Below are positions 7,689 to 16,209 of a DNA stretch of 64,000 bases, piece after piece; within the stretch, counting starts at the first letter, position 1; each line of letters begins with the position of its first letter. A program made the position numbers and the translations under genes. Source of the DNA: Amnibacterium endophyticum (GTDB lineage Bacteria > Actinomycetota > Actinomycetes > Actinomycetales > Microbacteriaceae); assembly GCF_042680685.1 (NCBI RefSeq), contig NZ_JBHUEA010000008.1:1-64000 (forward strand). Reading direction: 5' to 3'. The notes beneath the pieces are model-generated. The model saw nothing but the letters and a program-made list of their open reading frames with translations. It was not told the origin of the DNA and did not search any database.

Positions 7689-8410
7689 TCGCTCGCCCAG
7701 ACGCCGGCGGACGGCTTCACCCCGCGGTGCAGCGCGACGATGCCGCCCGTCAGGTTCCGGTACCGCACCTGCCGGAAGCCGGCCTCGCGCATCCATGCGG
7801 CGAGCGTCGTCTGGTCGGCCCACGCCTTGATCGAGTCGCCGAGGTAGCCGTACGCCGGCGCGTTCGACGACGCGATGCGGGACACCGTCGGCATGACGCG
7901 GTCGAGGTAGGCGAAGTAGGCGGCGCGGAACGGGGCGAGCACCGGGCGGGAGAACTCGCAGATGACGATGCGGGCGCCGGGCTTCGCGACGCGGAACATC
8001 TCGGCGAGCGCGCGATGCGGATCGGCCACGTTGCGGAGGCCGAACGAGATGGTGACGGCGTCGAACTCGTCGTCCGCGAAGGGCAGCGCCTGCGCGTCGG
8101 CGAACACGAACTCGATCCGCTGGTCGTCCGCGTGCCGCGCGCGCCCGACGGCGAGCATGCCCTTCGAGAAGTCCGCGGCGACGACCCGGGCGCCGCGATT
8201 GGCGAGGGCCTCGCTCGACGTGCCGGTGCCCGCGGCCAGGTCGAGGATCCGCTCGCCGGCCCGGGGCGCGACCGCCCCGACCGTGGCCGCCCGCCACAGC
8301 TGGGCGTTGCCGCCGGACAGCAGCGTGTTCATCAGGTCGTAGCGGCGCGAGGCGCGGTCGAACATCGCGGCGACATCGGCCGGCGTCTTCGTCAGGTCGG
8401 CCGCGGACAC
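7685..8410 (-). CDS. menG: Demethylmenaquinone methyltransferase
   Basis: A 241-residue UbiE/MenG SAM-dependent enzyme that performs the last step of menaquinone synthesis. The SAM motif ILDLAAGTGTSSEAL lies near residue 57. The signatures ISFGLRNVADPHRALAEMFR (about 120-140) and YDLMNTLLSGGNAQLWR (about 25-40) are diagnostic of the family. Start: the GTG at 8410 gives the normal family length. Upstream codons have no better start. It is the first gene of the leftward set menG, polyprenyl synthase, fprA, and is divergent from menF with a 42-base shared promoter region. Confidence 0.95.
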   Translation of the reverse strand: MSAADLTKTPADVAAMFDRASRRYDLMNTLLSGGNAQLWRAATVGAVAPRAGERILDLAAGTGTSSEALANRGARVVAADFSKGMLAVGRARHADDQRIEFVFADAQALPFADDEFDAVTISFGLRNVADPHRALAEMFRVAKPGARIVICEFSRPVLAPFRAAYFAYLDRVMPTVSRIASSNAPAYGYLGDSIKAWADQTTLAAWMREAGFRQVRYRNLTGGIVALHRGVKPSAGVWASE

Positions 8411-8440
8411 GGTTGCAGATGGTACCCGAGGCGCCCCGCG

Positions 8441-8446
8441 TACGCT
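8441..8446 (+). promoter_or_regulatory. -10 box (TACGCT) of menF, leaderless type
   Basis: TACGCT ends six bases before the GTG at 8453, inside the 42-base gap between divergent menG and menF. Confidence 0.5.
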
Positions 8447-8452
8447 GTGGGG

Positions 8453-9682
8453 GTGACAGCGGGTGACGGGGGCGCATTCCCCGTCGCGACCAGGAGGATC
8501 ACCGATCCGGACGCAGTCCGCGCGGAGGCGGCGGCGACCCTCGGCGCTCCCGTCGCGGTCTGGCGGCGCGGCGACGCGCTGCTCGAGGGCTACGGGCTCG
8601 CGACGCGGCTCGCCCTGCAGGGCCCGGAGCGCATCGCCGACGCCGCGTCCGCCTGGCGCGCGCTGGCGGGGCGCTGCGCCGTCGACGACCGGGTCCGCCT
8701 CCCGGGGACCGGCGCCGTGGCCTTCGGCGCGTTCACCTTCGCCGACGCCTCCGCCGCCCCGAGCGTGCTCGTCGTGCCGCGGCGCGTGGTGGGCGTGCGC
8801 GACGGGATCGCGTTCCGCACCGACCTGCCGCGCCTCGGCCCCGTCGCCCCGCCGTCCTCGCGACCGCCGGCGGCCGTGCACCTCGACGGCGACGGCTACC
8901 GGGCCGCGGTCGCCGCCGCCGTGGACCGCATCCGGAGCGGCGAGCTGGAGAAGGTGGTGCTCGCCCGCGACGTCGTGCTCCCCGGCGTCCCCGACGTCGC
9001 GGCAGCGGCCCACCGGCTGGCGGAGCGGTACCGGGAGGCGTGGGCCTTCGCGGTCGACGGCTTCTTCGGCGCGAGCCCCGAGACGCTCGTCACGGTCCGC
9101 GACCGGCGGATCGGGTCCCGGGTGCTCGCCGGCACGGCGGCCCGCTTCGAGGACCCGGGCGCGGACGGGGAGTCCCGGGACGCCCTGCTCTCGAGCCCGA
9201 AGAACCGCTTCGAGCACGCCCTCGCGGTCGACAGCCTGCTGCTGACGCTCGGCGAGCGGGTCGAGGACCTCGTCATCGGCCGGCCGTTCGCGCTCGGGCT
9301 GCCGAACGTGTGGCACCTCGCGACCGACGCGACCGCCCGGGTCGGCCGGGGCGTCGGTGCCCTCGACCTCGTGGCGGCGCTGCACCCCACGGCCGCGGTC
9401 GCGGGCGCGCCGCGAGCGGTCGCCCAGCACCTGATCGCGGCGCTCGAGCCCTTCGACCGCCGCCGCTACGCCGGCCCGGTGGGCTGGATCGACGGCTCGG
9501 GCGACGGCGAGTGGGCGATCGGGCTGCGGTCGGCGGAGTCGGAGGGGCCGGACCGCGTGCGCGCGTACGCGGGCGCGGGCATCGTCGCCGGCTCCGACGC
9601 CGACCAGGAACTGGCGGAGACCGAGTGGAAGCTCGCGCCCGTCCGGGAGGCCGTGGCGGAGGCCGCACGCTCCACGGCCTGA
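8453..9682 (+). CDS. menF: Isochorismate synthase
   Basis: A 409-residue chorismate-binding enzyme that converts chorismate to isochorismate, the entry to menaquinone synthesis. The C-terminal catalytic domain is clear: ELEKVVLARDVVL (about 164-176), FFGASPETLVTV (about 204-215), GTAARF, SPKNRFEHA, then LHPTAAVAGAPR and the Mg-binding region PVGWIDGSGDGEWAIGLRS near the end. With all other men genes present nearby, menF is preferred over a siderophore role. GTG at 8453 is chosen by its -10 spacing; a GTG six bases earlier is an alternative. Confidence 0.9.
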   Translation: MTAGDGGAFPVATRRITDPDAVRAEAAATLGAPVAVWRRGDALLEGYGLATRLALQGPERIADAASAWRALAGRCAVDDRVRLPGTGAVAFGAFTFADASAAPSVLVVPRRVVGVRDGIAFRTDLPRLGPVAPPSSRPPAAVHLDGDGYRAAVAAAVDRIRSGELEKVVLARDVVLPGVPDVAAAAHRLAERYREAWAFAVDGFFGASPETLVTVRDRRIGSRVLAGTAARFEDPGADGESRDALLSSPKNRFEHALAVDSLLLTLGERVEDLVIGRPFALGLPNVWHLATDATARVGRGVGALDLVAALHPTAAVAGAPRAVAQHLIAALEPFDRRRYAGPVGWIDGSGDGEWAIGLRSAESEGPDRVRAYAGAGIVAGSDADQELAETEWKLAPVREAVAEAARSTA

Positions 9683-9711
9683 TCCGTGGATCGACACGCC
9701 GCACGCTTCGC

Positions 9712-9717
9712 CATACT
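9712..9717 (+). promoter_or_regulatory. -10 box (CATACT) of the flotillin gene
   Basis: CATACT ends six bases before the GTG at 9724, again the leaderless spacing. Confidence 0.4.
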
Positions 9718-9723
9718 GGCCTG

Positions 9724-11103
9724 GTGATCTCCGGATTCGAGCCCGTGCTCCTCGTCCTCGTCGTCGCCCTGGTGGTGGTCGTGCTGGTCGTCGTGGGCGT
9801 CGTCCTGCGCGGCATCAAGGTCGCGAAGCCCGACGAGGCGATCATCGTCACCTCCCGCCAGCGCGGAGCGCGCACGGGTGACGAGTCCGACGAGAACGCC
9901 GGGCAGCGGGTGGTCTTCGGCTCGCGGGTGTTCGTCAAGCCGGTGGTCGAGGCCTACTTCAAGCTCAGCCTCCGCAGCCGGCAGCTGAACGTCCAGGCGA
10001 CCGCGCAGACGCGGGACGCCATCACCATCAAGGTGAACGCGGTCGCCGTGGTGAAGGTCGGCGGGTCGGAGCAGATGGTCCGCGCCGCCGCGCAGCGGTT
10101 CCTGAACCAGCAGGACCAGATCGAGTCGTCGACGGAGGAGGTGCTCTCGGGCTCCGTCCGCTCCATCGTCGGCCAGCTGACGGTGACGGAGATCATCACG
10201 AACCGGCAGGCGCTGCAGGGGCAGGTGCTCGAGGCGGTGCGGGAGTCCCTCGACGTGCAGGGCCTGCAGATCGACACGCTGCAGATCAAGGAGATCGACG
10301 ACGACAACGGCTACATCCGCGATCTCGGCCGCGCCGAGGCCGCGCGGGTGAAGCAGGTCGCCGAGATCGCGGAGTCCGTGGCCCGGCAGGCGTCCGAGGA
10401 GGCGCGGATCAGCGCCGACCAGGCCGTGGCGGAGCAGCAGCGGAAGCTCGACCTGCGGCGGGCGGAGATCCGCAAGGAGACGGACCGCGCGGGCGCCGAG
10501 GCCGCGGCGGCCGCGCCGCTGGCAGAGGCGATCGCGCAGCAGGAGGTCGTCTCGCAGCAGGAGCTGACCGCCGGCAAGCGCGTCGGGCTGCGGCGGCAGG
10601 AGCTGGAGGCGGAGGTCCGCGCCCAGGCCGACGCGGAGGCCTACGCCGTCGCGACGCGCGCGCAGGCCGAGGCGGAGGCGGAGCGGAACCGGGTCGACGC
10701 CGCCGCGGCGGCGGTGCTCGCGGAGGGCGCGGCGGAGGCCGACCGCATCCGGGCGACCGGTGCGGCCCAGGCCGAGTCGAGCCGGGCGCAGGCCGAGGCG
10801 CTGTCCGAGCGCGCCGCGGAGCTGCTCCGGCAGCAGCTGATCGAGCAGCTGCCCGAGATCGTGCGGGCCGCCGCCGAGCCGCTGTCGGGCATCGGCACGA
10901 TGACCATCATCGCGTCGGACGGCGACCCGACCGGCGCGCTCGGGCAGAGCGTGGCCGGCCAGCTCGCGACGTCCACGAAGCTCGTCAAGGACCTGGTCGG
11001 CATCGACATCGCGGAGCTCGTGAACGGGCGGGCCGCCGGTACCGCCGCCGGCGCGGCCGCCGGCGAGCAGCTCGCGCGCCGCCGCGACCGCGACGAGGGC
11101 TGA
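9724..11103 (+). CDS. Flotillin-like SPFH/band 7 membrane scaffold protein
   Basis: A 459-residue protein with one N-terminal membrane helix (residues about 5-30, VLLVLVVALVVVVLVVVGVVL). An SPFH domain follows (about 33-200, with VKPVVEAYFKLSLRSRQLNV and IKVNAVAVVKVGG). A long Ala/Glu/Gln/Arg-rich coiled coil spans about 200-385 (repeated AEAEAERNR-like stretches), and the C-terminus contains GIGTMTIIASDG, as in flotillin/YuaG. Flotillins organise lipid microdomains and membrane protein complexes. It follows menF by 41 bases but has its own -10 box. The GTG start places the helix at the very N-terminus as expected. Confidence 0.9.
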   Translation: MISGFEPVLLVLVVALVVVVLVVVGVVLRGIKVAKPDEAIIVTSRQRGARTGDESDENAGQRVVFGSRVFVKPVVEAYFKLSLRSRQLNVQATAQTRDAITIKVNAVAVVKVGGSEQMVRAAAQRFLNQQDQIESSTEEVLSGSVRSIVGQLTVTEIITNRQALQGQVLEAVRESLDVQGLQIDTLQIKEIDDDNGYIRDLGRAEAARVKQVAEIAESVARQASEEARISADQAVAEQQRKLDLRRAEIRKETDRAGAEAAAAAPLAEAIAQQEVVSQQELTAGKRVGLRRQELEAEVRAQADAEAYAVATRAQAEAEAERNRVDAAAAAVLAEGAAEADRIRATGAAQAESSRAQAEALSERAAELLRQQLIEQLPEIVRAAAEPLSGIGTMTIIASDGDPTGALGQSVAGQLATSTKLVKDLVGIDIAELVNGRAAGTAAGAAAGEQLARRRDRDEG

Positions 11104-11160
11104 CAGGGTCCCGGGCGGCTCGCTCGGCACCCGTCCACGCCCCGACGGTCCAGCCGGTCG

Positions 11161-12813
11161 TCAGCGGGCGAGCGGCACCTCGAGCAGGCTCTGCCCGGGC
11201 TCCGGAGCGGTGAGCGCGCGGTCGAGGTCGCCGCGCGTCTCGATGCGGCGGTGCGTCCAGCCGTAGGCCGCGGCCAGCGCCGCGAGGTCCACCGGTCGCG
11301 GTGTCCTGAGCACCCGCTCGAAGTCCGCGGGGTCGGCGGTGCCCGCGACCTCGAGCGAGTCGAAGATCGAGCCGCCGCCGTCGTCGCCCACGACCACCTG
11401 CAACCGCGGCCAGGCCTCGCCCGGCGTGCGCAGGAGGGCCCCGGCGTCGTGCAGCAGCGTGAGGTCGCCGAGCAGCACGCGCACCGTGCCGGAGCCCTCG
11501 CCCGCCATGCCGAGGCCGACACCGGTGGCCGTCGAGACGGTCCCGTCGATGCCCGCGAGGCCCCGGTTCGCGACGACGCGGATGCGCTTGCCCGGTACCG
11601 CGTCGTCCGCCTCGCGGATGAGCCGCGAGGCGCCGAGCACGAGCCGGTCGTGCGGCCAGGTCGCCCGCCAGACGGCGTCCACGAGCACGCGCCGGGTGAT
11701 CGGGGCGCGCAGGGCGGCGAGCTCGGTCCGCGTGTGGTCGCGGCGCTCGCGCGCCCCGGGCTCGTCCGGCCGGCCCGCGTAGGGCAGGTCCTCGGTCGCG
11801 TCGAGCAGCCGGCGCGAGGCGTGCACCCACGCGCCCCGCCAGGCGTGATCGCCCGGTCCGCCCGCCTCGACGCGTCCGGTCCTCGTCGCCCGGCCGCGGG
11901 ACGGGTCGAACCACTCGCCGCCGGGCGGCCCGACCAGCACCGTCTCCACGTCCTCCCGCTGGAGCAGCCGGGGCACCTGGCGGGACAGGGTCGGGTGCCC
12001 GAACACGACCGCCCGCTCGACCCGGCCGCCGAGGTCCGCGTCGTCGAGCAGCGCCCGATAGGCCCCGACGAGGTTCGGCCCGAAGCGGGCGCCGCTCGAC
12101 ACCTCCGCCAGCAGGGGCGCGTCGAGCGCGCGGGCGAACGCCTCCGCCTCCTCGCCCGCCCGGTCGCCCGCGATCACGACGGTGCGGGGACCTGGCTCGA
12201 CGCGGAGCGCCGGCCCGTGGTCGACGGCCGGCGGCAGAGCGCCGACGGCGATCGGCGCGACCTCCGTCGGCGCACCGGAGAGCGGCTCGCGGTAGGCGAC
12301 GTTCATCTGCACCGGCTGCCGGGTGACGAGCGCCGCGCGGTACGCGCGCTCGGCCGCGGCCTGCAGGGGCGCGAGGTCCTCCCCCGGCTCGGGCGCCGCG
12401 ACGTCGTGCACCTCGGCGACCGCGCTGCCGAAGATCCCGGGCTGGTCCGTGGCCTGGTTGGCCCCGATCCCGCGCAGCTCGTCCGGCCGGTCGGCGGTGA
12501 GCAGCAGCAGCGGCACCCCCGCGTGGTGCGCCTCGAGCACGGCGGGGTGCAGCTCGGCGACCGCCGTGCCGCTCGTGACGACGACGGCGACCGGCGTCCC
12601 CGTCTCGACGGCGAGCCCGAGGGCCGTGAACCCGGCGACGCGCTCGTCGATCCGCACGTGCACGGTCAGCGCACGGGCCCGCTCGAGCGCGACCGCCGCC
12701 AGCGCGAGCGCCTGCGAGCGGGAGCCGGGCGAGACGACGACGTGGCGCAGCCCCTGGCCGGCGAGCACGCCGAGCAGCCGGGCCGCGGCGTCCGCGGCGG
12801 GTGAATCAGGCAC
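11161..12813 (-). CDS. menD: SEPHCHC synthase
   Basis: A 550-residue ThDP-dependent enzyme joining isochorismate and 2-oxoglutarate in menaquinone synthesis. Family marks: VVSPGSRSQALALAA (residues about 25-39), RIDERVAGFTALGLA with the ThDP-activating Glu near 55, the loop VVVTSGTAVAELHPAVLEA, GANQATDQPGIFG and the ThDP/Mg region LLGDLTLLHDAG near 443-454. Length is normal. The GTG start lies eight bases inside the preceding PLDc_N gene, so it is translationally coupled to two small membrane proteins. Confidence 0.95.
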   Translation of the reverse strand: MPDSPAADAAARLLGVLAGQGLRHVVVSPGSRSQALALAAVALERARALTVHVRIDERVAGFTALGLAVETGTPVAVVVTSGTAVAELHPAVLEAHHAGVPLLLLTADRPDELRGIGANQATDQPGIFGSAVAEVHDVAAPEPGEDLAPLQAAAERAYRAALVTRQPVQMNVAYREPLSGAPTEVAPIAVGALPPAVDHGPALRVEPGPRTVVIAGDRAGEEAEAFARALDAPLLAEVSSGARFGPNLVGAYRALLDDADLGGRVERAVVFGHPTLSRQVPRLLQREDVETVLVGPPGGEWFDPSRGRATRTGRVEAGGPGDHAWRGAWVHASRRLLDATEDLPYAGRPDEPGARERRDHTRTELAALRAPITRRVLVDAVWRATWPHDRLVLGASRLIREADDAVPGKRIRVVANRGLAGIDGTVSTATGVGLGMAGEGSGTVRVLLGDLTLLHDAGALLRTPGEAWPRLQVVVGDDGGGSIFDSLEVAGTADPADFERVLRTPRPVDLAALAAAYGWTHRRIETRGDLDRALTAPEPGQSLLEVPLAR

Positions 12814-13141
12814 GCGCCTCGCCCTCCCGGCCCTCCTGCTCGAGGCGCGCCAGGTCCTCCTCGAGGCGCCGGATGCGCTCGTCCGCGGTCATCGCCTGGT
12901 AGGTGCGCGGTCCGACCGGTGGCGGCGCCGCGCTCCGGAGCCGCGGGATCCCGGCTCCCCGGGACCGCCCGACCCCGATCCAGAGCACGGCGCCCAGCAG
13001 CGGCAGCAGGACGATGAGCACGAGCCACGCCCACTTCGGCACGCCCCGCACCTCGTGCTCGGGCGTGAGCACGAGCGAGACGAGGGCGTAGACCCAGAGC
13101 AGCAGGACGACGATCCCCAGCACCAGCTCCACGCGCGCCAC
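12806..13141 (-). CDS. Small PLDc_N-domain membrane protein (copy 2)
   Basis: A 111-residue protein with two hydrophobic helices (residues about 3-22 and 33-53) joined by TPEHEVRGVPKWAW. This is the PLD N-terminal (PLDc_N) pattern with the conserved PKW/PLLG...W.G.GR signature, followed by a charged tail that is probably coiled (RIRRLEEDLARLEQEGRE). No catalytic domain is present. The GTG at 13141 begins right at the first helix. It overlaps menD by eight bases and resembles the next upstream gene, so the two are tandem paralogues. Confidence 0.8.
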   Translation of the reverse strand: MARVELVLGIVVLLLWVYALVSLVLTPEHEVRGVPKWAWLVLIVLLPLLGAVLWIGVGRSRGAGIPRLRSAAPPPVGPRTYQAMTADERIRRLEEDLARLEQEGREGEARA

Positions 13142-13178
13142 GGCACGAGCGTAGGACGCAGGTCGCGGCGGCGCGGGA

Positions 13179-13544
13179 TCAGCGGCGGCGGGCGTCGCCC
13201 TCGTCGTCCGAGTCCGCCTCGGAGTCCATCGCGGCGAGCTCCTGCTCCAGCCGCCGCCACTCGTCGTCGGGCACCGGCGGAGCGGCGGTCGGGCGCGACC
13301 CGCGGATGAAGTCGGGGTCGTCGTCGGGGCCCACGTAGCGCATCGCCGGGCCCCGCGCGGCACGGCCGGAGCCGATCAGGAACCACAGGACGCCGCCGAG
13401 GACGGGCAGCACGAGGATCACCAGGATCCAGACCGCCTTCGGCAGCGCCCGCACCCGGGCGCGCTCCGACATCGCGCAGTCCACGACCGCGTACACGGCG
13501 AACGCCAGGGCCAGCAGGCCCACCACGATCAGCACCCGTGCCAT
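13179..13544 (-). CDS. Small PLDc_N-domain membrane protein (copy 1)
   Basis: A 121-residue relative of the neighbouring 111-residue protein. It has helix 1 (VLIVVGLLALAFAVYAVVD), the linker RVRALPKAVW, helix 2 (ILVILVLPVLGGVLWFLIGSGR) and an acidic helical C-terminus (DDEWRRLEQELAAMDSEADS). PLDc_N proteins without a PLD domain are common in actinobacteria and unassigned; a role in membrane or lipid assembly is only a guess. The leftward order PLDc_N, PLDc_N, menD suggests one operon. Confidence 0.8.
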   Translation of the reverse strand: MARVLIVVGLLALAFAVYAVVDCAMSERARVRALPKAVWILVILVLPVLGGVLWFLIGSGRAARGPAMRYVGPDDDPDFIRGSRPTAAPPVPDDEWRRLEQELAAMDSEADSDDEGDARRR

Positions 13545-13653
13545 GGGCCCAGGCTACGTCGGTCCCGCGGCCCCTCCGGCCCGAGCAGCCCTCCCGCGCA
13601 TTGGAAGATGCTGAGCACCCGCGTCGCCGTCCCGGTGCCTACACTGCCGAACC

Positions 13654-13956
13654 GTGGCAGGACGTCGGAGGCCGATCGCGCTCGTGTGGGCCGCCTACAC
13701 GGCGTTCCGGCTGCTGCTGTTCGCCGTGCCGTTCCTGCTGATCTGGGGTCTCAGCGGCAACCCGACGCTCTCCGCGGTGGCCGCGGCCGCGATCGGGCTC
13801 GCCCTGTCCGTGATCCTGCTCCGCGTGCAGCGCGAGGCGCTCGCCCGGGCGCTCGGCGAGCGGGTGGAGTCGCGGCGGCCGCGGTCCGACGAGGCGGCCG
13901 AGGACGACCGCCTCGACGCTCAGAACGAGAGCCCGAAGGAGAGCACCAGGCCGTAG
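13654..13956 (+). CDS. DUF4229 small membrane protein
   Basis: A 100-residue protein with two hydrophobic helices (about residues 8-31 and 37-56) and a basic/acidic tail (REALARALGERVESRRPRSDEAAEDDR). It matches the DUF4229 type often next to menA in actinobacteria. A TACACT -10 box (13640-13645) lies eight bases before the GTG. Its last 37 bases overlap the 3' end of convergent menA. Function unknown; the genomic link to menA suggests the quinone pathway or membrane, which is inference. Confidence 0.75.
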   Translation: MAGRRRPIALVWAAYTAFRLLLFAVPFLLIWGLSGNPTLSAVAAAAIGLALSVILLRVQREALARALGERVESRRPRSDEAAEDDRLDAQNESPKESTRP

Positions 13957-14882
13957 AGCAGCGCCGTGATGCCGCTCAGGCTGAGCGCGAGGACCAGCTC
14001 CCGGGCGGTCTTCGCCGTCGCGGTGATGATCACCGCGGGCAGGGCGACGAGCAGCACCAGCAGGGTCAGCCACGCCTCCGGGTAGACGAGGGCGAGCCAG
14101 GCGGCGATCCCGAACGGCACGAGCATGAGGACGCCGTAGAGCACGCGGCTGGCGCGGGACCCGATCCGCACGCTGAGGGTGCGCTTGCCAGCGGCGCGGT
14201 CCTGGTCGATGTCCCGCAGGTTGTTCACGACGAGCACCGCGCTCGCGATGCAGCCGATGCCGACGGCGCAGAACCAGGCGACGTCGTTCACCGTGCCGGT
14301 GATGACGTACGCCGTGCCGACCGTCGCGGCGAGGCCGAAGAACAGGAACACCACGAGCTCGCCGAGACCTGCGTAGCCGTAGGGGCGGCGCCCGCCCGTG
14401 TAGAACCAGGCGGCGGCGATCGCGGCCGCACCGACCGCGAGCAGCCACCACTGCTGCGTGACGAGGACGATCGCGAGGCCCGCGACCGCGGCGAGCCCGA
14501 AGCAGACCAGGGCGACGGTGAGCACCGTCCGGGGCCGCACCCGCCCGGAGGCGGTCAGCCGCGGCGGGCCCACCCGGTAGGCGTCGGTGCCGCGCACCCC
14601 GTCGGAGTAGTCGTTGGCGAAGTTCACGCCGATCTGCAGCAGCAGCGACACCGCGAGCGCGAGGAACGCGAGCCAGTACCGGCCCTCGATCCGCTGGCTC
14701 CAGACCGCGCCGGTGCCGAGCAGGACGGGGGCCACGGCGAGCGGCAGCGTGCGCAGCCGGGCTCCGCCGATCCAGGTCGGGTGGGGCGCGGCGGCCGCGG
14801 GCGCCTGCCGGCCGCGCGCGGGCCGCGTCGAGCCCGGACGGCGCCGGACGGGCGGACGCCTGGTGCTGCTCCCCTTCGCCAC
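13920..14882 (-). CDS. menA: 1,4-dihydroxy-2-naphthoate polyprenyltransferase
   Basis: A 320-residue UbiA-superfamily membrane enzyme that attaches the polyprenyl tail to DHNA. The two Asp motifs are NFANDYSDGVRGTD (about residues 93-106) and NNLRDIDQDRAAGKRT (about 215-230). About eight to nine hydrophobic helices follow the family pattern, including PLAVAPVLLGTGA near 55. The N-terminus is unusually Arg/Pro-rich for about 35 residues. GTG at 14882 is chosen because a TAGGAT -10 box (14891-14896, minus) lies eight bases upstream. It converges with the DUF4229 gene. Confidence 0.93.
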   Translation of the reverse strand: MAKGSSTRRPPVRRRPGSTRPARGRQAPAAAAPHPTWIGGARLRTLPLAVAPVLLGTGAVWSQRIEGRYWLAFLALAVSLLLQIGVNFANDYSDGVRGTDAYRVGPPRLTASGRVRPRTVLTVALVCFGLAAVAGLAIVLVTQQWWLLAVGAAAIAAAWFYTGGRRPYGYAGLGELVVFLFFGLAATVGTAYVITGTVNDVAWFCAVGIGCIASAVLVVNNLRDIDQDRAAGKRTLSVRIGSRASRVLYGVLMLVPFGIAAWLALVYPEAWLTLLVLLVALPAVIITATAKTARELVLALSLSGITALLYGLVLSFGLSF

Positions 14883-14941
14883 GACCGGCGATCCTACTGA
14901 GCGCCGCCTCGCCCGCCCGCTCGCTCGCTCGGGATCGCGCG

Positions 14942-14992
14942 CTTGCCACTTCCGTCCCCTCCCGAGCACGAAGAGGGGGCGAAAGTGGCAAG
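14942..14992. repeat. Imperfect palindromic element, copy 1
   Basis: A 20-bp stem (CTTGCCACTTCCG... with ...CGAAAGTGGCAAG, two mismatches that would be G-U pairs in RNA) surrounds an 11-base loop. The same design recurs 73 bases downstream with paired substitutions. It lies in the menE-menA gap and could work as a terminator after menE. Confidence 0.7.
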
Positions 14993-15014
14993 CACTCCGC
15001 TCCGACTCCGGGCG

Positions 15015-15064
15015 CTTGCCGCTTTCGTCCCCTTCCGCCCTGGAAAAGGGGGCGAAAGCGGCAA
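15015..15064. repeat. Imperfect palindromic element, copy 2
   Basis: A 19-bp stem (TTGCCGCTTTCG... with ...CGAAAGCGGCAA, one mismatch) surrounds an 11-base loop. It shares the layout GCGCTTGCC-R-CTT-Y-CGTCCCCT and GGGGGCGAAAG-Y-GGCAA with copy 1. The A-T pair of copy 1 is a G-C pair here, a compensatory change that keeps the stem. Confidence 0.7.
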
Positions 15065-15069
15065 CTCCC

Positions 15070-16182
15070 TCAGGAGCGGGCGAGGTCCGTCAGCCGGCGG
15101 CGGTCGGGCTTGCCGGAGGGCAGCAGCGGCAGCTCGGGCAGCACGAGGACGCGGCGCGGCGCCGCTGCCCGGCCGAGCCGGGCCACGACGGCGGCGCGGA
15201 GGCGCGCGAGGTCGACGTCCGCGGTCGTCACGACCACCGGGACCTCCCCCCACTCGGCGTCGGGCGCGCGCACGACGACGGCGTGCGCCAGCCCCGGCAG
15301 CGCCTGCACCGCCTGCTCGACGAGGCCGAGCGACACCTTCTCCCCGCCCGTGATGACCACGTCGTCGAGCCGTCCGTCGACCGCGACGCGCTCGCCGTCC
15401 CACCGGCCGGCGTCGCCGGTGCGGTACCAGCGGCCGCCGTCGCGCTCGACGAACACCGAGGCCGTCTGGGCCGGGTCGTCCAGGTACCCGTCGGCCAGCA
15501 TCGGGCCGGCGAGCAGCAGCTCCCCGTCCTCCACCCGTACGCGGACGTCCGGCAGCGGCACGCCGTCGTAGACGCAGCCGCCCGCGGTCTCCGACGCGCC
15601 GTAGGTGCGGCGCACGACGAGGCCGAGCGCTGCGGCACGATCCGCGAGGTCCGGCGCGAGGCGCCCGCCGCCCGCCAGGACGCCGTCGAGCCGTCCCACG
15701 GCCGCCAGCACGGCGGGCTCGCCCCGCTCCGCCGCCTCCACCACCCGGTGCACCTGGGTCGGCACCAGCGCCGAGTAGGCGCGGCCGGGCGGCAGCGCCT
15801 CGACCGCTGCGGCGAACGCGGACGCGGTGAACGGACCGGGTGCCACCGGCACCGGCTCGCCGCCCGCGAGCAGCGCGCGGACGATCACCTGCAGCCCTGC
15901 GACGTAGTGCCCGGGCAGCGCGAGCACCCAGCCGCCCGGCCCGCCGAGCGCCCGCTCCGTCGCGCGCGCCGAGGCGACGAGCGCGGCCGCCGACAGCACG
16001 ACCGCCTTCGGGGTCCCGCTGCTGCCGGAGGTGCGGATGACGGCCGCCGTGCCGTCGGGCACCGCCCGCCCCGGCTCGGCGCCGGCGTCCGCGAGCGGCA
16101 GCACGGCCGGGCCGCCCGCCAGCGCCGCGCGCAGCGCGGGGACGAGCCGCGCCGGGTCGTCGGGGACGGGGAGCAGGCGCAC
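15070..16182 (-). CDS. menE: O-succinylbenzoate-CoA ligase
   Basis: A 370-residue, short actinobacterial-type member of the ANL adenylate-forming family that activates OSB to its CoA ester. Motifs: the P-loop RTSGSSGTPKAVVLS (about 50-64), RRTYGASETAGGCVYDG (about 194-210), YRTGDAGRW (about 250) and the hinge/lysine region GRLDDVVITGGEKVSLG (about 270-286). It lacks part of the usual N-terminal domain, as is common in this phylum. The GTG start is 27 bases downstream of the menB stop, so menB and menE form one unit. Confidence 0.92.
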   Translation of the reverse strand: MRLLPVPDDPARLVPALRAALAGGPAVLPLADAGAEPGRAVPDGTAAVIRTSGSSGTPKAVVLSAAALVASARATERALGGPGGWVLALPGHYVAGLQVIVRALLAGGEPVPVAPGPFTASAFAAAVEALPPGRAYSALVPTQVHRVVEAAERGEPAVLAAVGRLDGVLAGGGRLAPDLADRAAALGLVVRRTYGASETAGGCVYDGVPLPDVRVRVEDGELLLAGPMLADGYLDDPAQTASVFVERDGGRWYRTGDAGRWDGERVAVDGRLDDVVITGGEKVSLGLVEQAVQALPGLAHAVVVRAPDAEWGEVPVVVTTADVDLARLRAAVVARLGRAAAPRRVLVLPELPLLPSGKPDRRRLTDLARS

Positions 16183-16209
16183 GTCAGCAGTCCGTGTCAG
16201 CGGGCGATC

